A DNA stretch of 64,000 nt from Silene latifolia (GCF_048544455.1 NC_133526.1:9936001-10000000); one strand, 5' to 3'. Shown: positions 45,790 through 58,380, counted from the stretch's first letter. Numbers and translations are program-made. Notes: generated by a model from the letters alone, not told the origin.

Positions 45790-48700
45790 TTGCTGCTAGC
45801 ATGCTTGAACTTTCAGAAAAACCTATTGCTGGCCCGTTGTACAAGTCAGGAGGAGCTGACTCGCAAAAATTGAGTGTTGCTTCAAAATTCAAGGTATGTG
45901 ACATGTTACTCAAGCAAGCTTGGATTGTCCATGGATTTGGTTCTTGGATAAAATGTAAAATTTAGTAGCTTTCCCCTTTTTTGGTATTTCCCGACAGTAG
46001 ATTAATGAAGTTGCTGCCTTGATTTTATATGGTTTAAAATTTGAGATCTCTCTTATTATAATATTAAGCTAAATTTAGCGGGATCATTTTGTTATTACAC
46101 ACAAGAAAGAGATGTATCTTCATGGGGCATGGAGTGATTGTATGCCCGGGTTTCAATCGCAACTACAAGTTTCTTCCCGATTTTTTTAAGTCGCTAATTT
46201 CATTTGCTCACATTAATGATGTTTACAGAGCCAGCTATTCCAGCTAATGCAGCGTCTAGAGGGTACCACATCCCATTTTATCCGTTGCATCAAGCCAAAC
46301 AGCTTCCAGTCTCCTGGAAGCTATGTACAAGCTCTTATATTGCAACAACTTCGTTGTTGTGGTGTACTTGAAGTAGTTAGGATATCGAGGTCTGGATTTC
46401 CTACCAGAATGACTCACCAAAAGTTTGCCCGAAGGTATGAAGTCATTTACAATACACTACCTTCTAAAGAAAAATGTTTATATGATGTCGAAAGTTAACA
46501 GATAGTTTCATGTTCATTCAGACTGATAAAATAACTCCCTAATTTTTTTCTTGCTGATATTTTGAAATAGGTACGGGTTTCTGCTTTTGGAGAGTGTTGC
46601 GTCACAAGATCCTTTGAGTGTTTCAGTTGCTATTCTTCACCAGTTCAATATTCTACCCGATATGTATCAAGTTGGTTATACAAAATTGTTCTTCCGAACT
46701 GGACAGGCAAGATAATCGATTGTTATATTTTTATCTTCATTTAATTATGGTAGTAATAACCAATCATGACTGTTCAGTGAATTTCGGATTTATCGGCTAA
46801 GCAATTGTATGTGACCACATCTTATAACAGTGGTGCCGCAGATATCACAGCTGGAGATATTTTTTCCATTAGACCTTTCCGGGAATATTATTGACCTTTA
46901 CTGCCAGTAGATAACATGAGTCTGTAGTTCAAATTAGTTTTTAGTCCCTATACTAATCTTGGCGGTAAATGACACTACTCTATAAGAGTTGGGTGCTCTA
47001 CGAGACTTGAATTTTCTTAACTTCTAGTACCTGCATAACTTTACATTTTATTTGTTTAGGATATAAGTCTAATTTCTACACAGTATTTCTCCTTTGTTGA
47101 AACTTAAACTTGGCTCTATGTTTCCTGTTTATGGAACGTTTCACTTGTGTTTCACTTGTGGCAACATCTTTGAATTCTCGGTCTTTCATTTGACTTGATT
47201 CATTTAAACCAAAATAGTTGAAAGGAGTGGCTATCGGCACAACAAAAGAGTGCTCTTGCAGTCTTGCACCACATTTGTGAGAGCACTCTTTGAAAGCTCT
47301 CACTGTGTTGCAATGCACACTTTGCATTTGTTTGTGAAGGGTTAAAATTTGCGTGGAAGTTTCCCCGAATAACAATCTTGTTCATCGTTTATTTAGATTG
47401 GGGCTCTTGAGGATACAAGAAATCGTACCCTTCATGGGATTCTACGTGTCCAAAGCTGCTTCAGGGGTCACAAAGCTCGATGCTATGTGAATGAGATCAG
47501 GAAAGGGATATCAACCATTCAGTCATGTAATAATCTCTATTCCTGGATTTCTTATCACGTCAATTCTTCTCTATGCTTTGTTGAATGTATCTCCAAGTTT
47601 CTGTTCATCTGGAACAACTACTGAACTGATGGATATTGGTTTAACAGTCATTCGGGGTGAGAAGTCCAGAAAGGAATTCGCTGTCTTGCTGAGGAGACAT
47701 AGAGCAGCGAAGTCCATACAAAAACAGGTTAAGTGTCGACTCGTTAGAAAGCGGTTCCTGAGAACTAGTGATGCTGCAGCTGTGATACAGTCAGGTAATT
47801 TCGGTCACCTTCTTATTTTCCCTTGATGGATTACTCTCCATTCTCCAAGAAATAGCCTCTTTTTGAGACATCTGTTTCATCCTCTATTTAGTTATCATTT
47901 ATTCTGTGTGTGCGTGGAATGGGGGATGGGGGGTTAGGCTACAGTGGTAGCATGGAAATCAAATTGGGGAGGGCTTTCATGAACTCTTCTGCTGGGTGTT
48001 ATCTGATACATACATTCTTTTCATTCTTACTCGGTTGTTTTCTGCTGTCATTCCCTTTTCCTTTTTTTGTCTAAAAATTGAAATGAAGCTTTCACTATTT
48101 CTGACTTGCTTGATGATGGTTATCCAATTTTCTCTTTTTTCGAAATCTTTTGCAGGCATTCGGGGCTGGCTGGTCAGGAAATGCTCTGGAAATATTGGCC
48201 TGCTAAACGTAAGAGTGTGAACAAACTTTTGCTTTTCTTTTAAACTATTAACTATACATGAAACCTCTAACTTCGCTGCCTGCATCTTACCTCTGTGACG
48301 TATTTCTGTACGGAAATGGGAGGCCAAACTGAAGCTAGTTTCATTAAGAAACAATCACTGAGTTAACTGGACTTATTCTTCTTGCTAATTTCATTAAGAA
48401 ACAATCACTGAGTTTCGAAATTATTAGACAAAATTAGTTTTCCGGGATCCAGGAACCCTGCGTACGAGTACGTGTGCATCACTCAATCACTGAGTACCTA
48501 GTTAGAATCTTTGACAAGGATTTTTGTACCTTTTCTTTCTTCATATTTGAAAGTGCATGTTTTCGTTTATTAACATCAAGGTCATCTCGAACAGAGTAAT
48601 ATGTCGGATGAGGTTATGGTAAAAGCCACATATCTTGCCGAATTACAAAGGAGGGTATTGAAGTCCGAGGCTGCCTTCAGAGAGAGAGAAGAAGAAAATG

Positions 48701-49224
48701 TTATTCTTTATCAGAGGATCCGTCAGTATGAGAATCGTTGGTCCGAGTACGAGTTAAAGATGAGATCCATGGAAGAAGTCTGGCAGAAACAAATGAAGTC
48801 ACTTCAGTCAAGCCTCTCTGTCGCCAAGAACAGCCTGGCAGCTGATGATTCTGCCAGGCCTTCTGATGCATCAGTTAATGATTCTGGGGGCCTCGTTTCC
48901 AAAAGTCACGAAAGTAATGGGCCCAGTAGTGCCAATTTGACCGTTATCAGTCGATTGGCTGCAGAGTTGGAGCAACGCAAGCAAGTTTTTGGAGACGATG
49001 CCAAGTTTTTAGTTGAAGTCAAATCGGGTCAGGTCGATGCTGCTTTGAACCCAGATAGGGAACTTAGGCGGTTAAAACAAATGTTTGAGTCATGGAAGAA
49101 GGATTATGGAGCCAGACTGCGCGAGACCAAAGTAATCATGAATAAACTTGATACGGAAGATACTGCGAATGACAAGTTAAAGAAGAAGTGGTGGAGTAGA
49201 AGGCACAGCATGAGGATTAGCTAG
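45790..49224 (+). pseudogene. Class VIII myosin, 5'-truncated duplicate
   Basis: Begins inside exon 17 and retains the end of that exon (to 45893) plus 46229-46434, 46571-46706, 47397-47526, 47648-47794, 48156-48208 and 48595-49224. From 46229 to the stop these exons stay open and in frame (433 codons). They cover the last part of the motor, all IQ motifs, the coiled coil and the tail. There is no P-loop, switch I or switch II, so no ATPase motor is possible. The GC splice donor after 46706 is kept. The tail has a 4-residue deletion and a few substitutions against the full gene. Expression would need a new promoter or the upstream truncated hydrolase's promoter; the in-frame ATG at 46247 could start a headless IQ-tail protein. 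Confidence 0.9.
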
Positions 49225-50901
49225 ATTTTGTAGAATTGCGAGAATCCACAGTTGAAGCTGTTTTAAAGCTCGTGGAATTATAAGTTTGCAGCATATATGT
49301 ATATTTCGGTGGCATTATTTTTGCTGATATTCTGAACTAGAACAGCAAGTTAGCTATAGAACCACCCATATCATTGAGAGACAGACAAGGGTGATAATGA
49401 GAGTGTTCGCCTTGCTGAATGGCGGCAACTGCTTCAGATGATTGTATAATTATATACCTATTGAGTTGCGATTTACAATTGAAGTGATTTTGAAAGAAGT
49501 AAGACAGGTGAAATGTACGAGTAGCTGAATTTTATTCGTTTGAGTTGTGATTATAGAACAGTGAATCTGATACGGATTTATTTGAACAGATGCTAACAAG
49601 GCGGTACATGTATAATCTCCCGATATACTATTTGTGTTGATTTATGTTACTTGTCTCTCATAATATTTCTGTTTTTATTTGCTGCAGGTTAAGTATTCTG
49701 TCCTACATATATTCAATATTTTTCCAAAATCATATACGGAGTACTCCTTTATTTTCACTTGTCAAAAAAAAAAAAAAAAAAAAAAAGAGTTTTTATACAG
49801 AAATAGGTTTTTAATTACTTCATCTTCTATGTTCCAATCTAATCTAAAATAGATACTAAAGTTCATTAGATGTGTCGAATTTGGATCAAATACATTTAGA
49901 TTCAAATGTAGGTAAAAATGTTGATACTAAATGCAAATTGTTTTGTAGGGTATCAATTCAGAGTTTATTAGATAACTAACTCCTTGTGAATTGATTAAGT
50001 GCTCAAATGTAAGTCAAGGTGAAGAAACACCAATTTATATCAAATCACAAATTCTTGTTTCAGATGGTCCACCTATTTTTATCGCCTATGATAACTTTTT
50101 TTTCAAAAGTGGTCACCTTGGCTATAAAATAGTGTCAAAATCTCGTCTTTTTGGAAAACACCAAAGTTATCACCTGATGGACCGACTTACATAAAAGAAG
50201 AGTAACTATTGTGAGAGACGATATCATACTACGAGATTAGTTCAAAATGGGAAAGGATTGTGTTTAAAACGAAGAATATTTTTTTGGGTACAAAAAGGTA
50301 GAAAGAATATTCGGGTAGAGGATCTTGTCCCAATTATATGGGAGACATTTACGATTCTAGGCCTCAAGTTTGTTTGGCAACAACAGTCTTAACTTTAACG
50401 CGAATGCCCGCTCTCTTTAAAGGCATTTTGCACTCCTCTATCAATCTATCTATCAATCAAACCATTTTTCTCCTTCATACCTTCATTCAGGTCAGTTTAC
50501 CCTCTTTCCTTCCCTTGTTCTTCCCTTTTTCAATTGCCTCCTCATTTTCAATTTAATTTTGATTCCTTTTTTTTAAATTCAATCGTCGATTCTAATTCCT
50601 CATTTTTTAGCTTTATTTTTAGTTTTAGCACATTGCATGGACACAAGTTATGCCTTTTTTTTATTTTATCAATTTAATTGCACCGTGTTTGAATAAAAGT
50701 GGGTCTCTCCCATAATTAATTTCAATTGTTGATGTCGTTATCATCATCATTATATTTTTGAGAAAATGGAGTCAAAACTACACCATTTTCTTACAACGCA
50801 ACACGTTGGCTTATGTTGACACAATGACACATCACGTGTGATTATCTATCCAGTTTTGCTTCTTTACTTTGACAAATTTTGATTATCATGTCATCTCTGA
50901 A

Positions 50902-51115
50902 ATGAGACGGTGTCACACCGTAAGACTGTACATTTTTATAAAAAGTTTATGCATTTTAGTATTATGAGTATTAAATAAGTTGTTTTATAAAATGAGACGG
51001 TGTCACACCATAAGACAGTACATTTTTGTAAAAAGTTTATGCATTTTTGTATTACGATTTACGAGTATTAAATAAGTTGTCTTTTAATAAAATGAGACGA
51101 ACCGTCTCACACAAG
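50902..51115. repeat. GAGACGGTGTCAC repeat, duplication copy 2
   Basis: Two imperfect ~95-bp units, each starting ATGAGACGGTGTCACACC, closed by ATGAGACGAACCGTCTCACAC. The last motif contains a short palindrome. It looks like a MITE with a duplicated arm; I cannot identify the target duplication. Confidence 0.5.
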
Positions 51116-51285
51116 AATTACTGCATCAGGTTCTCTTGGACATTAAATATATCATCGCCATGAAATGTCCAAGTATATACGACTTGGTGTGTGAAAACTG
51201 TGGAATAAAACGTGTTTCTTCTTGTTCACGTTCCAGGAACCAGGTTCTTTGACCCTACTTTGGCATCTGCATATATTGCAATCTT

Positions 51286-51310
51286 CGGGCTGTCATTTCT
51301 TGACAGCCCG
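51286..51310. other. Perfect hairpin in the hydrolase 5' leader region, copy 2
   Basis: Same 10-bp stem and 5-nt loop as in copy 1. It lies about 180 bp before the start codon, in the part expected to be leader RNA. Confidence 0.6.
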
Positions 51311-51490
51311 ATTTTATTGAATCTTCTTCCTACAATTTCAAGGTACTTCCTACACAAAATACATCTCTTTGTATATATATTCTTCTACAATCTAACTTTT
51401 GTAGTAGCTCATTCCATTTCCAACTCATTCTTATCCTCGGTGTAGGTACAGCAAGGTTGTTGCTATTTCGACATACTGCTTTTTTTCATA

Positions 51491-53837
51491 ATGGGTTCAC
51501 TTCAACGACCTTTATACGCGGCTGCTGCTGTTGCTGTGGCATCTGTTACTGATCTGCCAATTAAGTTTAAGAAATCAAAGTCAAATGAACCTTGTAGTAC
51601 TTCTTCAGCAAGTTTACATTCCCTGTCAAATTCCGAACTTTCATGGGTATCCCACATTTCAGTCTCCAAGCTAGCAAGTTTCTCTTTTGTCAACAGAATT
51701 CAGGTCCCACTGCCTGATATTAAAACCAACCCTTTACCAATAACAAACTGTAGTAGAATCTTCGACGGGAATTCTGTCACATTATCTCCCCTTTTGGTTA
51801 GTTTATATCAGTCAGCTGAGCTGACTAAGGCATCGATGCCAAAACCGTGTTCTGACGCTGACACTAGTAAAGGTGTCCGGTCTGAGGACTTGTACAGGTG
51901 GCATTTGCCTGACCTGGCAGCTGTCGAGGGTGTCTCAGGTTGTTCATCTGAAAAGTCGAGGACAGTAGTGGTTTTGCTGGGATGGTTAGGAGCAAAACAG
52001 AAGCACTTGAAACGATATGCAGAATGGTATACTTCAAGGGGATTCCATGCTATTACCTTTACATTCCCGATGTCTGAGGTTCTTAGTTACCAGGTTGGTG
52101 GGAAATCGGAGCAGGATGTGGAGTTACTTGTAAACCATCTTGCTGATTGGTTAGAGGAGGAGCATGGCAAGAACCTTGTTTTTCACACCTTCAGCAATAC
52201 CGGTTGGCTAACGTGAGTGTCCGGTTTTGCCCTTTAATCAATTCCTGTGTTTATCTCAGTCTTTTTGTATTGACTTTGTGCGTGCCTTGTACAGATATGG
52301 GGTTATGCTTGAGAAGTTTCAGAAACAGGATTCTTCTTTGTTGGGCAGAATTAAAGGCTGCATTGTTGATTCAGCTCCTGTTGCGGCCCCAGATCCTCAG
52401 GTGATTATATTCCCAATGCTCTAGTGAGATTCTGTTTTTCTTGATCGTATATTTCAGAAACATGTGTAGTTGATTGGTGAATTGGTAATTTGTAATCAAA
52501 AATCTATTCTCGAGTAGCTGAAGCCTGAAGCAATGATTTTTTTTCAATCCTGTCATCATTTGATTTAGGATTTGATTGTGTCATTATTCCGAGATCTTTC
52601 TCATGTTCATATGTGTGCCATTGTCTTTTTAATTTAAGAATGATGCTTTCTTTATTTAACGAAAAGGGGTTTGTTGGAATTTAGAACATTTGATTTATTG
52701 GAATATAATGCAGGTATGGGCGTCGGGTTTCTCTGCAGCTTTTCTTAAAAAGCAAAGCATAGCAACCAAGGGGTCATCAACATTACATGATTCAGCGGAC
52801 GAGGAACATGTTACTAGAAAAACTGCTAGAGAGCCAAAACCTGCAATGACTGAAACAGCTCTACTTACTGTCTTGGGGAAATTCTTTGAAGTCGTACTAA
52901 AATTTCCTCCAGTGAACAGGTCTGCATTCTCTACTGGAAAATTTGTTTCATTATTTTGTAATATCATACCACTTCCTGTGATTGTTGACTGGGAATGAGT
53001 TGGTCAGGTCTTGGTTCTTTATAAGTAAATTCGTGTAAACATTCCTGCAAGTTATCCTCCCTCTCCCATACACGTTCTGAAACCTAAAAATGCAATTCAT
53101 ACCTAATGCTTATATAGGTATATAACATGTTACTATTGGCGCATCAGGATGTTTATTATGTCAAATTATCTTAGCATTACTCAAACTCGGTTGCAAGCGT
53201 CTGACAGTAATTTCGGTGTCAGAAACGGTCAGTTTGCAAAAAAAAAAAAAAAAAATACATTTTCAGCCTAAAATAAATTGTCTTAGAATCATGTGTTAGT
53301 GTGAGAAATAGTGTTGTATCGACACACTTAGTTCAATAAAGCGCGCCTTGATGCGTTGGCCGGAATGGCCGCTTATGAAGTCCTTGTTAGTCTTTCTAAT
53401 TAATCTACGACTTGTGAGTTGTGAGGTGCTCTATGCAATTTCATATCTAACCGGTGTTCTCATTCAACAATTGCATGGTTTTTGTTATTTGTCATATATT
53501 GTGCAGTTTTTTAAATGAATTTTGTTTGAAATTTGATGGAAAAACACTAATATTTGTCGATAACAGGAGGTTATCAGATGTGATTGGCGTGCTGTCATCA
53601 ACACAACCTAGCTGCCCACAGCTCTATATCTACAGCTCGGCTGACCAAGTTATCCCAGCACATTCTGTGGAATCGTTCATAGCACAACAGCGAAAATCAG
53701 GACACGAGGTCAGGTCCTGCGACTTTGTCTCAACACCACATGTAGATCACTATAGAAATGATCCACAACTGTATACATCTCAACTTACAAATTTTTTGCA
53801 AGATTGTGTGCTTAAATGTTGCAAAGGGTCCTGTTGA
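51491..53837 (+). CDS. TMEM53/DUF829-family alpha/beta-hydrolase-fold protein (intact copy)
   Basis: Exons 51491-52212, 52295-52400, 52714-52919 and 53567-53837 give 434 residues. The first ~150 residues are Ala/Ser-rich and variable, and could hold a targeting peptide (RPLYAAAAVAVAS near the start). The hydrolase fold starts at VVVLLGWLGAKQKHLKRY (~159). A nucleophile-elbow-like FSNTG (Ser about 235) is followed by GCIVDSAP. The last exon has YIYSSADQVIP (Asp about 371) and TPHVDHYRNDPQLY (His 403/406), matching the family's Ser-Asp-His order. The substrate is unknown, and plant members are uncharacterised to my knowledge. The start is supported by ATAATGGGTTC context and conservation in the duplicate. 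It is the only copy with the final exon, so it should carry the function. Confidence 0.88.
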
Positions 53838-54419
53838 ACTCATGGGGTAATAAAGGGTAAACAAACCGAGCCTCATAGATTCTTTAACACAAACAAGTTC
53901 ATGATTTTACAGTGGTCATATTGATAGGCATAGGCATCAAGATTTATCCTTGGCCTTTCTGTAACAAGCTTCAACAATGTATTCAACTAATACTGTACAG
54001 ATTCAATCTTGACATATTGATAGAGAAATTGACGGAGAAGCATCGTGTTGACATTTTCTTATTTGTTAGCCGAGTAAGTCGATGATGGACCATTTTTGTT
54101 GTTCGAGCATTCCCGGCCATGTTTAAATGTTCTTTTCTTCAAGTTATAACTTATAATTGTAATTTGTGACACTGGTTTCTCTAATCTTTCAATAAGGAGT
54201 GCAAGTCTCAAAAAATCAGCTCGTTATCGTCAGTTTTTGATCTCGAAGATGTCTTTACCTAGCGGTTACGACTTACGATGAAGACATCCTCGACTATTGG
54301 TCTCGGGATGGATTATAAGTTTCAAGTTGAATCCCTTTTCCCTACCATCTTTGTGTAGAGGGAATTTATAGAAAATTGAACTCGGGTTTAGAATTTGGCT
54401 TTGAGAGCCATATTACTGT
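53838..54419. other. Hydrolase 3' flank
   Basis: Probably the 3' UTR and downstream spacer. I see no gene or clear repeat. Confidence 0.4.
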
Positions 54420-55612
54420 GGCCCTGTTTGGTAAACATCGGATTGATATTGGTAGAAGCAGATTGTAAAAGCAGATTATAATAGCAGAATTTGTTGACAG
54501 ATTTGACTAGCATATTCAATTAGCAGATTTTATTAAGGGGTGTTTGGTTCACGCGTGAGTATGGGTTTGGAATCGGGAATCATACCTGGGTGGTATCGGG
54601 TTGGAACTTGATACCTCATACCTTGTGTTTGGTTCAATTTTGAGGGTATGGGGTTAGAAATCAATCAAAGCTAAAAACTCTTCAAAATACAATATTTTTA
54701 ATAATAATTTTTATACTATTAAATCACGTAGAGAAAATTTAATTAAATAAATATATAAAATATTTTTTTTTACAATTTTTTTTATCACTTTTAATATTTG
54801 TAATTTGATACCATGGGTATCAATCTCATACCCACCCCCCTCCATGGGTATGAGAAACTCATACCTCATGGGTTTGAGGTATGGGTATGAAACCTTCAAT
54901 TTTGTCAAACAAACACATGGTATGGGTTTGGTTCATTCTAAACTCATACCTCATACCTATATTGGATGAACCAAACACCCCTAAAGGTGTTTGGTAATTA
55001 ACATATTCAAACTAGCAGATTATCTCAATCCTTTGTAAAATGACAAAAAAGGACATGGATAATTTATTAACTAATATTTGCCAACATACATCATCATACA
55101 AACAATTTAATTAATAACTAATGACTTCGATTTCTTCTACTAGTCACATACTTTACTCTAAATTGTGATAAATCATTCATAATTTGCAGTAGTATAAGCA
55201 ACAAGACGAAAAAAAGAGCCATTTAATCTAACAAATAATTCTGAGTTCAGAAAATTCAAAGCATAAACAAATAAATTAGTTGGATTACCATGTAGTACAT
55301 AGAAGAATTTTAAAACAAGAGAAAAAAATAAGAACGTACCTTTTTCAGAGAGGAGAACGTATGAGGGACTCTAGAATAAAAGTAAGGTTAATATTTCTAA
55401 AGGGGTAAAAGGGTGAACATATTCTTTTTCCAATCTACTAATAGAATATGCTGGTGGGAGCAGCATATTGTAAAATAGTAGATTCGACCCCAATCTACTA
55501 TTTCAATATGCTGTTTATCAAACACCCCAAATAGCATATTGACTGGTCAAATATGCTAAAACCCCCAAATATGCTATTTTTTGTGCAACCTACTGTTTAC
55601 CAAATACACCCT
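54420..55612. mobile_element. MITE-like element hosting a nested Tourist insertion
   Basis: The left end GGCCCTGTTTGGTAAAC and right end GTTTACCAAATACACCC are inverted copies. The interior has AGCAGATT motifs on the left and inverted AATCTACTA/AATATGCTG motifs on the right. A second MITE (54537-54981) lies inside the left part. Target duplication is not clear, so boundaries are approximate. Confidence 0.6.
54537..54981. mobile_element. Tourist-like MITE nested in the element above
   Basis: 445 bp with ends GGGGTGTTTGGTTCACGC and GATGAACCAAACACCCC, flanked by TAA on both sides (54534-54536, 54982-54984). Inside are repeated CTCATACC/GGTATGGGT motifs in both orientations. Confidence 0.82.
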
Positions 55613-55659
55613 GTATGTAAGACTTTTGCGCACTGACAAAAAAATAAATAAATGAATTC

Positions 55660-55957
55660 GGTTAAGTAAGTGGATTATACATCTGATGTAGTACATCAGA
55701 TGTTATAGTTTTTGAGCATTAATATAAAGTTTTTGAGTTTTAATCTAAAATTTTTGAGTTTTATTTTAAAGTTTTTGAGTTTATTTACTTAAACTTTAAT
55801 CTCAAAAAAATTACATATAAACTCAAAAAGATTTGATTTTTGACATCATAAAACTAAAATGTAATTTATAAACTTTATAATACTCGAAAAAAATATACAA
55901 AAACTTAAAAAGTCATTAAATATGATGTAATATATCCGATGTACAATCCTTTTTCTC
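55660..55957. mobile_element. MITE-like element, family A, copy 3
   Basis: About 298 bp. It begins AAGTAAGTGGATTATACATC, with TGATGTAGTACATCAGATG just after, and ends GATGTACAATCCTTTTTCTC, in reverse orientation to copy 1. The interior again has repeated TTTTTGAGTTT motifs. I could not identify a target duplication. Confidence 0.55.
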
Positions 55958-56615
55958 GTGATTTTTCTGATCCCTAAAAATTAGGAACGACCAGTAAACT
56001 CACTATTGCAAATATAGTACGTATAATCTAAAATTTGAAACAACGAAAGTCGCCCAAATTTAATGGAGCCCAATTTCTCTCCATTTCCTAAAAAGAAATG
56101 GAGAGGCAAGTTCTTATTAATGGTCCGGATCACATCTTGACAATATCTAACGGTTCTCAATTTACGCATAAAAGTAAAGGAAAAATGGGAGTGAAAGGGA
56201 TAAATATTATTAAAATAGATTGTGAGAGGAAATGGAGAGAAAGGAAATAGAGAGGATCCAAATCCAAATTTAATGGCATCGTAGGCTCGTAGCTGAATCC
56301 CCCACCAGGTGAGGCCACCACCGTGATTAATATTCAGCTGCGATAATAATACCACATGGATATTTGGATTATACGGCAATATGCCATGGACTCATGGACC
56401 CCTTGAATAAAAATTGCGGTCTTTCTCAAGACAAAATTAAGTAATGAAAGGCTACGGACACATCGCTATATTCCTCATATACCATCATTATAAATTCACG
56501 TATTGTCCACCCAACCGTAATACTCTTGAATAATACTCTTCTACGTCGGATAACCACACACCTTTACGTCTCCCTTTTTGTTTCATCTTACTTTTCATCA
56601 ACCATAATCCACTAC
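55958..56615. other. Spacer without recognisable gene
   Basis: AT-rich with short purine-rich runs (GAGAGGAAATGGAGAG). A 132-codon open frame on the minus strand has no recognisable features. I see nothing I can support. Confidence 0.4.
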
Positions 56616-57288
56616 TAAGACCACCCCCAAGTAAGGTCAATTGTGGGGGTCAATTTATGGAAGGTAACCTTAATCCTTAATTAAGAAAAAAATTAGGATG
56701 ACCTAAGGGGTGATTAAGGTGAGTAAAGGTCAATTTATGACCCTTATTGGCTCAAATTGACCTCCTTTGTGACCCAATAGGTGTCACTCTCTGGTTGGTT
56801 GTTCAATTTATTTTTTTTGCTTTTCCTTTTATAATGTAGAATTAGTTTGAAACTTTTAGAATTATTTATTTTCATGTTTTTTTATCTTATGTATGCGATT
56901 TTTTTTAATTATATTTGCGGTTTTTTTTGTTGTCAATAAAATCGTCTTTTCAATTTTTAAATTTTAACAATATTATTTGATAATTTTTTTCCAGTAGTGT
57001 ATCCCATTAAATTAATATTTAACATATTGGACTACTTTTATTTTATGAAAAATGCAAAAATAACTTGTATATATTTAGTTAGTAAATAATGATGGAAAAA
57101 GTAAGAGAGAGGTTTTAGTGAGGTAGAGAATGTGTGAAATGATGAAAGTGAAAAATAATTGGATTAATTGACCCAGGTCGTGACCTTCTGCTTGGGAGTG
57201 TGAAATGGGTCAAGTTAATAAGGGGTGATTAAGAGTAAAAATTCTGATTGACCCGATTAAGTCGACCTTTTGCTTCGGGATGGTCTTA
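56616..57288. mobile_element. MITE-like element, family C, copy 1
   Basis: 673 bp with ends TAAGACCACCCCCAAGTAAG and TTTTGCTTCGGGATGGTCTTA as imperfect inverted repeats. The arms carry GACCCAATAGGTGTCA and GTCGTGACCTTCTGCTTGGG, shared with the copy at 63032. The target duplication is unclear. Confidence 0.6.
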
Positions 57289-57330
57289 TGATGACCCTTG
57301 TTGAATGTTTTCATTTAGACCTAGAGCCTA

Positions 57331-57780
57331 GAGGTGACAATTGGGTCAATCGAGTGAGGTCTGGATCCAGTCAAGTTGGATTTTGATTATATCGGGTCAG
57401 CCTATCTTTTCAAGTCGAGTTGAATTCGGGTCCGGTCGTTATCGGTCGGGCCATTTCAGGTCAAATGATGTACCAAGTTATTATCGGGTCTAGTTATTTT
57501 ATCGCACTACTTTGACCATTAAAATAGTTTTCGATCATTATTTGATTTAGTAACTTCATTATTAAGTCAAACGTATCAAACTAAATACTAAAATTCATTT
57601 CATTTTGATTAATATTAAACTTAATAATTGTCGAATCATTAATTTAATCGGGTTATGGGTCGGTTCATATAGGGCCGGGTTCGGATCATTGATTATCGGG
57701 TCATGCTGGGTTATAGGTCGGATCAATTTTAATTTGCAATATTCCTGAGTTCTATCAAGTCGGTTTTGCTCGAATCGGGG
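57331..57780. repeat. Repeat family B, copy 2 (GGGTC-rich)
   Basis: Starts AGAGGTGACAATTGGGTCAA and shares with copy 1 the order TATATCGGGTCA, GGTCAAATGATGT, TTATCGGGTC, TTTGACCAT and TAACTTCATTA. It continues about 200 bp further with GGGTTATGGGTCGG-type sequence. Confidence 0.55.
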
Positions 57781-58032
57781 TAGATTTGGACCGTAATGCT
57801 GGAAAAATAACCCATCATGCAACAAAGAATCATCTCAAGTCTCGTTCCCCATATAATAAGGAATTGAAGTTGTACATTCACATTTGTATATTGCTCCATT
57901 CATGTGGTTTTAAATTTGTCACCACATGCACCTTATATATAATACAGTATGTACCATCTACTCCATACGTCTATGCATATTCGTTCCATTTTAATTTTGT
58001 GGCTTGATTATCATTTTACATGTTGAGAATAG

Positions 58033-58380
58033 TACTCCCTTTGTACTAACTATAATTATTTGTGGTCGATATTGTATGATAAAACATGAAAGTGAATTAG
58101 CACCCCGACATTCATTATTGATTAATAAGAATGCTTAAAAAGAAAGCATACATTACTAAGGTAAATTAGGATATGATTAAAGTATTTTTATGAAATTAAA
58201 CAAGGTCATGGTTAAAGTTTGAATCAGAGTTTAACAAAGTGGCTTTTGTAGGACACCGTTTAAAACTGAATTTTTCTTTCAATTTAAGTAATGGAAGAAG
58301 CGAATATGATTAGAGTATTTATATGAAATTTGACTAAAAAAAAAGTTAGATAATGATGTAAGAAAAGATATTATGGAGTA
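58033..58380. mobile_element. Degenerate Stowaway-like MITE
   Basis: The left end ACTCCCTTTGTACTAACTAT and the right-end TTATGGAGTATAAAG-type sequence resemble a decayed Stowaway element. Inverted pairing is weak and the boundaries are approximate. Confidence 0.35.

Larger units (their letters stand above)
49225..51490. other. Shared spacer, copy 2: myosin 3' flank and hydrolase 5' region
   Basis: Collinear with 40812-44178 but lacking both MITE insertions, so it represents the older arrangement. It contains an A tract (about 49764-49786), the uninterrupted GAGACGG repeat (50902-51115) and the probable hydrolase leader. Confidence 0.6.
45790..53121 (+). repeat. Tandem segmental duplication, copy 2 (7.3 kb)
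   Basis: Copy 2 carries the 5'-truncated myosin, the shared intergenic region and the hydrolase gene up to intron 3. The right edge is set where copy 1 departs from it (GCTTATATAGGTATA in both). At the 45784-45790 junction the hydrolase intron joins myosin exon 17 with no more than a few bases of overlap, perhaps with a 2-nt filler. Confidence 0.94.

Noticed and set aside
45379-46434. In-frame hydrolase-myosin fusion protein
   Set aside because: Hydrolase exon 3 ends in phase 2 while the next myosin acceptor is phase 0, giving a stop within six codons; the cryptic acceptor in the truncated exon is also out of frame.
53352-53374. GGCCGGAATGGCC resembling a cloning-adaptor site
   Set aside because: It is embedded in ordinary intron sequence with no vector flanks, so probably chance.
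55981-56379. 132-codon minus-strand open frame
   Set aside because: No domain, no splice support and no conserved pattern; most likely chance in AT-rich spacer.
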